Shown here in pieces: positions 7,995-14,368 of a stretch of DNA of 21,769 bases. Every line of letters starts with the position of its first letter. The stretch's first letter is position 1. Below the pieces are notes generated by a model. The model made no database searches. It saw only the letters and a list, made by a program, of their open reading frames with translations, and was not told the origin of the DNA. The translations under genes were made by a program, and so were the position numbers. Source of the stretch: Collinsella sp. (GTDB taxonomy: Bacteria > Actinomycetota > Coriobacteriia > Coriobacteriales > Coriobacteriaceae); the NCBI GenBank assembly GCA_031295725.1, contig JAUMNV010000209.1, positions 1 to 21,769 on the forward strand. Direction: 5' to 3'.

Positions 7995-8975
7995 CTAGCA
8001 CTGTTCATCTACAGGAATATCCAGTTTATTCGCCGCGCAAATGCAAAGCTCTTTATCCTCTTGAGTCATCCTGCTCCCAAGAATAACTCGCAACGGCTTG
8101 CATGGGCGTTGTACATAATTCATCTCAAGCTCATCTGGCTCTGGTACAAGACGGGCACGATATTCGTTCTCCCGCTCAAACACACTGCCCTTTCTGTAAA
8201 TTGCCCGTAGATCACTAAGCATGTCATCACTGCTCACATTAAGACCAAGCATCCTAGCAGCAGTCCAAGCAATTTGAGGGTCGCAATTAAATGGTTCGTC
8301 ATCATATAAAATTGGTAATAATTCAGTGCGCATTCCGTTAGCTATGTTGCAATTGCGAATAGCTTCTCTGTCGTAAGCAAGAACGAAACCCGCTTGGCTT
8401 TCGGAATATACATTCCACATATTCGAATCGCTAGGATTGTCCGTTAGGCACAAAATGCGACAACAATTTCGGCAGCTATTCTGATGAACTGGGGCAACAA
8501 ATCCTCCAACAAATAAGCGCAAGTTTTTAACAGCCGAGCGAAAAAGACTAACTTTTCCCTCATCGGATAGTATCTCGAACTCATCTATTCTTGCTGGATT
8601 AAAAGGAGCCCCCAGAACCCCTAAAACAAACGCAAGTCGTCTAAAATCAATTTGATTTATTATCTTTAACGCTTGTTCATCATCATTGAGATTACTTTCG
8701 ATTTCATCTATACCATTCCAGTTATAGATCGGTACCGAGTCGCACTGATCGCTGAAAACCTTTGGATGAGAAAATGTAACAGTCGCGTTTTCTAGATCGG
8801 CAAAAGCGTATTCACTTGGAGGTCGATAGCGGTAAAGCATTCGCGGGACGAGAGAAGTCGATAGCGCTTCCAGCTCCTTCTTTGCGGAAACAATGGAGGC
8901 GCCATCGTTTTGCTTGGCAACGAGATTAGCCAGCGTCTCCCGATATGTTTCTTTCTGTGTCAAGCTTAGCGCCAT
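7995..8975 (-). CDS. DUF2971 family protein
   Basis: The 326-residue protein matches DUF2971 by its order of motifs: MLYRYRPPSEYAFADLENAT followed by VTFSHPKVFSD near residues 45-76, then RILCLTDNPSDSNMWNVYS and GFVLAYD near residues 174-203. A compact Cys cluster (CRNCC) precedes the second motif. DUF2971 proteins have no settled biochemical role but recur in accessory and defence islands. ATG 8975 has a GGGAAG-type site about ten bases upstream. It is the first minus-strand gene of the AT-rich block, followed after about 140 bases by the HEPN-like gene. Co-transcription with the genes downstream is possible but not shown. Confidence 0.72.
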   Translation of the reverse strand: MALSLTQKETYRETLANLVAKQNDGASIVSAKKELEALSTSLVPRMLYRYRPPSEYAFADLENATVTFSHPKVFSDQCDSVPIYNWNGIDEIESNLNDDEQALKIINQIDFRRLAFVLGVLGAPFNPARIDEFEILSDEGKVSLFRSAVKNLRLFVGGFVAPVHQNSCRNCCRILCLTDNPSDSNMWNVYSESQAGFVLAYDREAIRNCNIANGMRTELLPILYDDEPFNCDPQIAWTAARMLGLNVSSDDMLSDLRAIYRKGSVFERENEYRARLVPEPDELEMNYVQRPCKPLRVILGSRMTQEDKELCICAANKLDIPVDEQC

Positions 8976-9040
8976 GCAATATCGCTTCCCGATCTAGCTA
9001 AATTAGATGCAGTTGATTTTATCCAGTGCAATAATACTGA

Positions 9041-9348
9041 ATGCACATACGAAGCAGAAGTCATGTCTATCAACTACCAAAAAATGATTCCGATTGGAAC
9101 GTACCGGAAATCGTAAAAGCTGCCAACGGATATATTTATAATAGCCTGAGATGGCTAGAGATGAAAACATATAGTCATCAAGCAGTCTTGTCCTCCGATG
9201 AAGACGCCAGCTATGACATCGAATTCCACTCTCTGTCAGGTCGCTTTACCAATTACGGAGCGCCGCAGAGGCTGCAGAAGCAGTCGAGTATGCAGAAAAG
9301 ATTTATATGGGCGCGTCAATTAAAAAAGCTCTGTTAGACCAGGATTGA
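9041..9348 (+). pseudogene. Frameshifted gene of unknown function
   Basis: The frame from 9041 reads sensibly to about 9258 (for example VKAANGYIYNSLRWLEMK, then SLSGRFTNYG). It then turns into unlikely sequence. Shifting by one base restores a credible tail ending at TGA 9346-9348 (SAAEAAEAVEYAEKIYMGAS, then IKKALLDQD). Loss of a single base near 9258-9262 explains this. The 5' end has no ribosome site, so it may also be truncated at the start. It is divergent from the DUF2971 gene and abuts an IS remnant. No family was recognised. Confidence 0.5.
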
Positions 9349-9359
9349 CACACATCTGT

Positions 9360-9745
9360 CCCCACGGCGCCATATCGTTAGCCTCGTAGACCGCGGGGCA
9401 GCATGAACGCCGAGGACCTGGTAATCGCCTTCAAACGGGACATGGCGAAGCTGAGCGGGACCGAGCGCCGCCGCGCGATTGAGTCCGTCAGGGACGTGAT
9501 CCGCGCGGCGGCGTTCGACGACACGGCCGGCTCCGCCTACGAGGTCGAGCGCAGCCGCGTCTGCCTCAAGACCGCCTACGCCATGCGCCATAGGCTGATC
9601 GAGTGCCTCTCGGCCCACTGCCCCCATTCAGGGCCGGGCGGGGCTGCGGCGGCGAGCTCGACGAGATCTACTTCCCTGAGTCGCTCAAGGGCAAGGGCAA
9701 CCGCGCGAAGGGGTTGTTCGCGATGCCGTATCGGCAGCATAGAGA
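9360..9745 (+). mobile_element. IS1595-type transposase remnant
   Basis: Two frames carry pieces of one transposase. From 9403 the frame gives SRVCLKTAYAMRHRLIECLS, the helical segment before the catalytic core. After a frameshift near 9610-9640 another frame gives GGELDEIYFPESLKGKG and NRAKGLFAMP, matching the catalytic DE-x-YF-x-ES-x-KG motif of the IS1595 family. The zinc-binding N-terminus and the downstream two thirds of the core are missing, so it is dead. No terminal inverted repeats were identified. GC content is clearly higher than on either side. Confidence 0.72.
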
Positions 9746-9894
9746 CGGTATGTCCATTTCGTCTCTTTTAGCGCTGAATACCATGTATCGGGTTCATTTT
9801 CTCATGCCTTATAAGGAATATATGAGACGGCTGAATTCGTAGATGCCTGTTGTAAATGAATGTATGTGAGAAAGCTAACAACTACATAATAAGA

Positions 9895-10043
9895 GTTGCG
9901 TTTGGCATCAGGCAACGAAAACCGTTGCATTTTGTCTCTTGCAACTAAAAGGGTTGCGTTTGGTATATAGCAACGAAAACAGTTGCATTATGTCTCATGC
10001 AACTAAAAGGGTTGCTTTTGGTGTCTAGCAACGAAAACAGTTG
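9895..10043. repeat. Tandem 29-bp hairpin repeat array
   Basis: There are five full 29-bp units plus a partial sixth. Each is GTTGC, 12 bases, GCAAC, and a 7-base linker. The linkers alternate GAAAACM and TAAAAGG, so the true period is 58 bp (starts at 9895, 9953 and 10011). The conserved parts can fold either as GTTGC-N12-GCAAC or across the linker as GCAAC-N7-GTTGC. The loops vary while the stems and linkers are kept. It lies directly after the end of the NlpC/P60 remnant, whose frame runs into it, and before the IS1595 remnant. The unit spacing is fixed with no unique spacers, so it is not a CRISPR array. Possible roles are a protein-binding site array, a structured 3' RNA, or a replication-type iteron set. 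Confidence 0.9.
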
Positions 10044-10250
10044 TGCACGGGCAAGATAACCCTCACGCTTTGCGAATGATATCTTTGTTCCTGCAAATTA
10101 AAACACACAATGTTATAGATAGACGAAATCTGATTAGCGGGCGACGATGAATGCCACATCTCTATTATCACGGGGACTGCCGCCCCAGAAAAACCCGATA
10201 TGGCAATCGACGCTGATAGCAGTCTTAAAGAACATGACGTCGCCCTCACT
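10044..10250 (-). pseudogene. 3' remnant of an NlpC/P60 cell-wall hydrolase gene
   Basis: The minus strand encodes EGDVMFFKTAISVDCHIGFF and WGGSPRDN. After a one-base shift near 10163 it continues with EMWHSSSPANQISSIYN and later VRVILP. This aligns with the C-terminus of the hydrolase at 1670-3880 (KGDIVFFN, HIGFFWGNSP, FWHSDGYGNRIS, KVILIR). Only the part around the catalytic His survives; the Cys half is gone. It begins four bases after the AAA ATPase stop, so the ATPase segment appears to have been joined into an older hydrolase gene. Confidence 0.7.
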
Positions 10251-10254
10251 CGAC

Positions 10255-11358
10255 CTAGAACCGTTCGAGAATCTCCTCGGCGTTCTCTCGCAGATAGATA
10301 TCTAGGTCCGGCACGGCAAACTGCACGTAGCCCCTCTGTGGTGCCTGAATAACCTCTCTTTGTAGCAATTTTGCCCTAATGGAGCTGACCTCATTGGTCT
10401 TTTTACCCATGCGCTTAGCAATCTCGGATGATTTGGACTGTTGTTTATCCTCGCACATGGCCAAAAGGTATTTGATATCGTTGAGCCCCAGTCCAGAAAT
10501 CGCGGGCTCGTGAACAACATCGTGAAAACGAGCCTCTGCCAGCGCAATGCCTTCGGTGACGTCGCGCTCGCTCACAATGGCACTTTTGGCACGATGCAAG
10601 TTGGCGCGCTGCCAAATGGAGTAACCGACCAGTTGCACCAGATAGGCATAGCCCTTAGTGGCCTTAGCGGCTCTCGACAGGAGATTGTCCTCTATGGTCA
10701 AGCCAGTCGCGACAAAGCTATCGCCCATAGAGAGCGCTACCTCCACCTGGTTGATAGGCGCCAGATCTTCGGGGAGGGCACGACGCAAGAACGTAAGCGC
10801 CTTGCCGTTAATAAGATCCATAACACCGGCGGGTAACCCGGCAAAGGCAAGTGCGATATCTACTTTTTCCCCTATCAAAAGCTGAACCGTAGACGCAATG
10901 GCACGCATATCGTCAATCGGAGCGTCCTGAACTTCATCGATGGCAATAAAAAGACCCTCGGATGACTTCGCCGCCGAACTTAGCAACTTTCTAAGGCTCG
11001 ACTCTTTGGGTGCAACATCGACTTTCGCAGAAACAAAGCCGGCGTTTACACCGACCGAAGCATTGGCCGCAAGGGAAGAATCAGCAACCTGATCCTTCAA
11101 GTCCAGCAATAGGTTAGGGCCAGCAGAAACAATAGCGGTCTTCCATCCAAGCTCTCGCGCACGATCCCTAAGATCGCAGAGCAAAACAGTTTTTCCGGAG
11201 CCCCTCGGTCCAGCAATACGCATGAGCCTCGCAGGTGCACCAATTCCCGCATTCAAACTCTCGGTAAACTCAAGGGCAATATCATCACGACCAATTATGC
11301 GCGGAGGCTCAGCGCCGGCAGTGGGACGAAACGGATTATGGAATGCTGTGGCGCTCAC
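10255..11358 (-). CDS. AAA ATPase (Cdc6/ORC-like, AAA_16 type) with C-terminal winged helix
   Basis: The 367-residue ATPase has a FHNPFRPTAGAEPPRIIGRD leader, Walker A GPRGSGKT at 50-57, and Walker B LFIAIDEVQ at 136-144. A lid region follows, and then a C-terminal winged-helix-like domain (SKSSEIAKRMGKKTNEVSSI, near residues 308-327) ending in LERF. This architecture is typical of the STAND/Cdc6-like ATPases found in actinobacterial accessory regions; the cellular role is not known. The start is GTG 11358 with AAAGG seven bases upstream. The gene is preceded by about 200 AT-rich bases with repeated TATCG[AC] motifs, and before those by a fragment of a glycosyltransferase gene. A nearly identical 423-bp copy of its 3' end lies at 13931-14353, so the gene was duplicated and one copy truncated. 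Confidence 0.85.
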   Translation of the reverse strand: MSATAFHNPFRPTAGAEPPRIIGRDDIALEFTESLNAGIGAPARLMRIAGPRGSGKTVLLCDLRDRARELGWKTAIVSAGPNLLLDLKDQVADSSLAANASVGVNAGFVSAKVDVAPKESSLRKLLSSAAKSSEGLFIAIDEVQDAPIDDMRAIASTVQLLIGEKVDIALAFAGLPAGVMDLINGKALTFLRRALPEDLAPINQVEVALSMGDSFVATGLTIEDNLLSRAAKATKGYAYLVQLVGYSIWQRANLHRAKSAIVSERDVTEGIALAEARFHDVVHEPAISGLGLNDIKYLLAMCEDKQQSKSSEIAKRMGKKTNEVSSIRAKLLQREVIQAPQRGYVQFAVPDLDIYLRENAEEILERF

Positions 11359-11409
11359 TTGTTTGCCTTTCTAGGGAATCGATTAACAGCCAATCATCGG
11401 TTAAATAAT

Positions 11410-11476
11410 TATCGCAGACTATATCGAATAATATCGAGTTATATAAGGCTGTATAAACTTATCGCGGAAGTATCGA
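11410..11476. promoter_or_regulatory. TATCG[AC] motif cluster upstream of the ATPase
   Basis: TATCGC or TATCGA starts at 11410, 11422, 11432, 11460 and 11471. The pair TTATCGC followed 5-6 bases later by TATCGA occurs twice. The cluster lies in the very AT-rich stretch 50-120 bases before the GTG at 11358, so it could be an operator for this gene. No promoter elements could be fixed. Confidence 0.35.
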
Positions 11477-11567
11477 GCTTTCGTAATATGACTTAGTTAA
11501 TAGTCCACCATTGCTTTCTTCCAAGCTCATAGCGAAAGAAAGTTCAGGACTTCCTAAACCCATTGCC

Positions 11568-11741
11568 TTAATACGAGAAATACTCGCTCTCGGCAGATAG
11601 GTTTGGCCCCAACCACGGATCGCCGCTGAGGAAGAACTCCGGCCAGCGCTGCATGAACAGTGCTTGCTCACGCTTCCAGCGGCGCAGCTTTTCCTCGTTG
11701 GCCTCTTCCCTGCCGCGCGAGGTGAACTCGTAGTGATACAG
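11568..11741 (-). pseudogene. 3' fragment of the tandem GT2 glycosyltransferase gene
   Basis: It encodes LYHYEFTSRG, then EEANEEKLRRWKREQALF and GDPWLGPNLSAESEYFSY, the last 57 residues of the protein encoded at 14369-16855 with few changes. Bases 11574-11741 align without gaps to 14375-14542 (constant offset 2801). Similarity stops sharply at 11741, where unrelated GC-rich hairpin sequence begins. There is no start or ribosome site, so it is not expressed as a functional protein. It marks one boundary of the inserted Abi_2 segment. Confidence 0.85.
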
Positions 11742-11756
11742 GGGTGAAGATAGGTA

Positions 11757-11795
11757 GGCCCGGCCGTGCGCGGTAGCTCCGCGGGCGGCCGGGCC
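11757..11795. other. Strong GC-rich hairpin at the segment boundary
   Basis: GGCCCGGCC (11757-11765) pairs perfectly with GGCCGGGCC (11787-11795), and an inner CGCGG/CCGCG stem closes a five-base loop. It is followed by GGTTTT on the plus strand, so it could terminate plus-strand transcription, although no plus gene precedes it. It sits 16 bases from the end of the glycosyltransferase fragment and downstream of the Abi_2 gene. Confidence 0.6.
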
Positions 11796-11828
11796 GGTTT
11801 TGCCTCTTGGCAATGTTCAACTCATATT

Positions 11829-11875
11829 AAAAGGGAGGAGTCGACTGATCGGCCCCTCCCACGGCGTTTCGCCGT
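11829..11875 (-). terminator. Terminator hairpins after the Abi_2 gene
   Basis: Reading the minus strand after the stop at 11910, a tight hairpin ACGGCG-AAA-CGCCGT (11875-11861) comes first. A second stem GGGAGG / CCTCCC (11860-11833) is then followed by TTTT. The second has the form of a Rho-independent terminator. The first could belong to a structured RNA or strengthen termination. Confidence 0.65.
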
Positions 11876-11909
11876 TTCTCTCTGCACATATTAGCACACG
11901 GAAGGAACG

Positions 11910-12911
11910 TCACCGCTTGCGCCCGTAGCCATCGATGAACCCCTCAATAAATCCGTATTTCTGCCGGTCACCGCTTCCGACGATCATCATGTACGTATCA
12001 ACCCCGACAGCGCTCTCGAGCTTCTCGAGCTCCCGCAGGCATTTCCGAAGAAAATCTCTGGAACGCTTCTTCTGATGCGTTAGCAAGGTCAATAGGTAGG
12101 CCAGGAGAACGATGTAGTCGATTATGGAATTGAAATTCAACCTGTACCCGATAGAAAGATCCTCATCGAGAAGCTCGCCAACCGCGGCCAGGTTTCTGTC
12201 GGTCTTGGGATACTTAACCGATTGGCTGAACCTCGAATCAAATACCGCCCCGTTATGGGCGACCGCGTTCCTTAAGGGACGAATCGTCTCGACGATGTTG
12301 ATGACGATGCCGGGGTTCGCATGTAAGAGACCTAGGTCGCTTGCGATATCGGCGAGGATTTCATCGGGAAGGCTTCTGCATACGCTTGTGAGATCGCCGA
12401 GGGTCATCACCTCGAAAATGCTCCAAACGGGCGCGTCATCGTCGCGATCGACATAATGCTTCACGAGATCGTTTTTGTAACTCCGTCTCACGATGTTCTG
12501 AAGCTGGCTCTTGAGCTTGAGCTTTTCCCCCATCTGCCCGTTCACGACCCTTCCGTTGACATCCCTGCATGTCCGGAGGCCGCGCTTTAAGAAGGTCGCC
12601 AGCCCGGGGTCCTCTATGTTCTCAAGTATTCTGGCCAAGACTATGTTTTTAACCGCCGTTTCGATGAACATTATCTCCGGGTAGATTGCAGCCTTGATGG
12701 CGGAATCGAACCCGTATATGTCCATGAGTGCATCGAACGAAGGGAGGGGGAGCGCATTTTTGGGCTTTCGGACAAACCGGAAGCCTTTATAGCCATGGAA
12801 ATAGCCCATGTTTCTCAGCAGTATCTTTCTGTCGCTCCCCCGCAAATCCTCCATACCGTGATTCGTCCTCATGTGCTTCATGAGGGAATTGATGCTCATG
12901 CCCTTCTTCAT
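11910..12911 (-). CDS. Abi_2 family (AbiD/AbiF-type) abortive-infection HEPN protein
   Basis: The 333-residue protein has the Abi_2 sequence plan. The N-terminus has LLRNMGYFHGYKGFRF (31-46). FIETAVKNIVLARI is near 82-95, PVWSIFEVMTLGDL is at 161-174, and the HEPN motif RNAVAH is at 214-219 (Arg214, His219; R-x4-H). A helical C-terminus follows. HEPN proteins of this class act as RNases or RNA-targeting toxins that stop growth after phage infection; activity here is inferred. ATG 12911 has GGGAGG four bases upstream, and TATAAT lies 28 bases before the start. The gene has two hairpins downstream. It is flanked by duplicated glycosyltransferase and ATPase ends and by istB remnants, which marks it as acquired cargo. 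The related AbiF systems can carry a small RNA antitoxin, so the adjacent hairpins deserve attention. Confidence 0.82.
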   Translation of the reverse strand: MKKGMSINSLMKHMRTNHGMEDLRGSDRKILLRNMGYFHGYKGFRFVRKPKNALPLPSFDALMDIYGFDSAIKAAIYPEIMFIETAVKNIVLARILENIEDPGLATFLKRGLRTCRDVNGRVVNGQMGEKLKLKSQLQNIVRRSYKNDLVKHYVDRDDDAPVWSIFEVMTLGDLTSVCRSLPDEILADIASDLGLLHANPGIVINIVETIRPLRNAVAHNGAVFDSRFSQSVKYPKTDRNLAAVGELLDEDLSIGYRLNFNSIIDYIVLLAYLLTLLTHQKKRSRDFLRKCLRELEKLESAVGVDTYMMIVGSGDRQKYGFIEGFIDGYGRKR

Positions 12912-12939
12912 CGAACCTCCCTTGGCCTCCTTCTAGGAA

Positions 12940-12971
12940 ATTATATCCCAGCCCGCCTCGACGGGGCGAGC
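12940..12971 (-). promoter_or_regulatory. Abi_2 promoter -10 and overlapping inverted repeat
   Basis: A perfect TATAAT lies at 12945-12940 on the minus strand, about 28 bases before the ATG. No good -35 is seen. Instead, GCTCGCC (12971-12965) and GGCGGGC (12957-12951) form a 7-bp inverted repeat with one G-T pair in the spacer region. This placement would suit a repressor or activator site controlling the Abi_2 gene. Confidence 0.5.
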
Positions 12972-13033
12972 CTGTCGTTGGCGCCGGCCTATTTGTGTTT
13001 GTTAACGTCGTGATTGCGGGTTTGATCACATCC

Positions 13034-13077
13034 GATTTTCAGAATTGAGCACGATAGTTTTTCGGTTTTGAGCACGG
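13034..13077 (+). repeat. IS21-type end repeats (two units)
   Basis: Two related 20-base units, GATTTTCAGAATTGAGCACG and GTTTTTCGGTTTTGAGCACG, are spaced 24 bases apart. Multiple spaced repeats of this kind are found at the ends of IS21-family elements. They sit next to the istB fragment, with istA missing. Confidence 0.5.
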
Positions 13078-13446
13078 CCACGCCGACCAGACCGCATGCC
13101 TTAACGTTGTCGGTGCGTCGTATCGGCAACGAGCAAAGGCAGGAGGGAATGATCGACGTGGACAAGATAGAGGACGCAGGTGGCGGGCTGCAGGGCCATG
13201 CTCGAGGCCGAGCTCGCGCACAGGGACGCGACCAAGAGGGCACGGCTGCTCAGGCAGGCGAGGCTCCCCGTGCACAAGTCGGCCGAGGGGTTCGACTGGT
13301 CGCACGTGCGGTTCTCCGAGGGCTGGGGCCGCGACGACATGCTTTCGCTGGGCTTCGTCGGCCCCCGCGAGGACCTCGTGTTCTTCGGCAAGACCGGCAG
13401 GGGCAAGACCCACATGGCCGTGGCCCTGGCGATGCGCACGGCCGCC
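13078..13446 (+). mobile_element. istB: istB 5' fragment (IS21 family), plus strand
   Basis: The piece begins MIDVDKIEDAGG near 13149, and after a frameshift continues with CRAMLEAELAHRD, KSAEGFDWSHVRF and LVFFGKTGRGKTHMAVALAM. This is the N-terminal part of the IS21 helper ATPase up to Walker A. It stops at about 13440, where it meets an oppositely oriented istB piece. The istA gene is absent, and only about 70 bases separate the element end from istB. It is a dead remnant. Confidence 0.75.
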
Positions 13447-13803
13447 GCCATCTGGTCGTCGCCGAACACCGCGCCCCACCGGCTGAACTCCAGGTTCGTG
13501 GTGATGACCACCGACTGCCGCTCGTAGGCGTCGGCGAACACCTAGAAGAGCGCGCGCGCCGTCGAGATCCAGCGGCAGGAAGCCGAGCTCGTCGATGACG
13601 AGCAGCCTAGCGCAGCCGATGAGCGCGGCCTCACGGTCAAGGCGCCCCTCGTCGCGGGCGCGCCGCAGCCGCATAACGAGCGATGACGCGGTGAAGAAGC
13701 GGGCCTCCATCCTCCGCTCGCACGCCAGCATGCACAGCGCCGAGGCCATGTGCGTCTTGCCGGTGCTGACGTCCCCCACCAGCACGAGGTCCTCGCAGAA
13801 ACC
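13441..13803 (-). mobile_element. istB: istB internal fragment (IS21 family), minus strand
   Basis: Reading leftward it gives LVLVGDVSTGKTHMASALCM (Walker A GDVSTGKT), EARFFTASSLVMRLRRARDE and ARLLVIDELGFLPLDLDGAR (Walker B). After a frameshift and an in-frame TAG near 13545 it continues with VFADAYERQSVVITTNLEFS and RWGAVFGDDQMAAAV. Both the N-terminus and the C-terminus are missing. It is joined head-to-head with another istB fragment at about 13441, so the two come from different insertions or from an inversion. Confidence 0.75.
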
Positions 13804-13826
13804 AGTTTCATGGAGCGTTTCATTGA

Positions 13827-13875
13827 AAATCCCCCTAATCTAGCAACGGTTTAAAGTCTACTAGATTGGGGGGGG
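13827..13875 (-). terminator. Long hairpin downstream of the glycan operon and ATPase remnant
   Basis: On the minus strand CCCCC-A-ATCTAG (13873-13861 side) pairs with CTAGATTAGGGGG (13843-13831) over about 13 bp with one mismatch or wobble. The loop is 17 bases, and ATTTTC follows. It could end read-through from the glycosyltransferase operon. The T-tract is short, so an element boundary is the other possibility. Eight G residues (13868-13875) form one arm. Confidence 0.4.
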
Positions 13876-13927
13876 ACGCGAGCCAAGTCGACAAAGGCAG
13901 TTAACCGGCGGCTATTCATGCCTCGAT

Positions 13928-14356
13928 TTAGAACCGCTCGAGAATCTCCGCAGCATTCTCTCGCAGATAGATATCTAGGTCCGGCACGGCAAACTGCACG
14001 TAGCCCCTCTGTGGTGCCTGAATAACCTCTCTTTGTAGCAATTTGGCCCTAATAGAGCTGATCTCATTGGTCTTTTTACCCATGCGCTTAGCAATCTCGG
14101 CTGATTTGGACTGTTGTTTATCCTCGCACATCGCCAAAAGGTATTTGATATCGTTAAGTCCCAGTCCAGAAATCGCGGGCTCGTGAACAACATCGTGAAA
14201 ACGAGCCTCTGCCAGCGCAATGCCTTCGGTGACATCGTGTTCGCTCACAATGGCACTTTTGGCACGATGCAAGTTGGCGCGCTGCCAAATGGAGTAACCG
14301 ACCATTTGCACCAGATAGGCATAGCCCTTAGTGGTCTTAGCGGTTCTCGACAGCAG
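13928..14356 (-). pseudogene. Truncated second copy of the AAA ATPase gene (3' third)
   Basis: Bases 13931-14353 match 10258-10680 without gaps (offset 3673), with about 17 differences by eye. They encode the last 127 or so residues, including the winged helix and ending LERF. Walker A, Walker B and the start are gone, so there is no ATPase activity. The 5' break at 14353 lies only about 15 bases from the stop of the large glycosyltransferase (14369). The ATPase front and its promoter region were therefore deleted, leaving the end joined to the operon. Confidence 0.88.
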
Positions 14357-14368
14357 TTAAACCATTGT

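Noticed and set aside
9895..10043. CRISPR array
   Set aside because: The units are contiguous with no unique spacers, the inner loops are only 12 bases, and no cas genes are present.
13039..13785. A single 248-residue ATPase gene on the minus strand
   Set aside because: Only the first third resembles IstB. The rest is out of frame and antisense to another istB piece, so it is a remnant.
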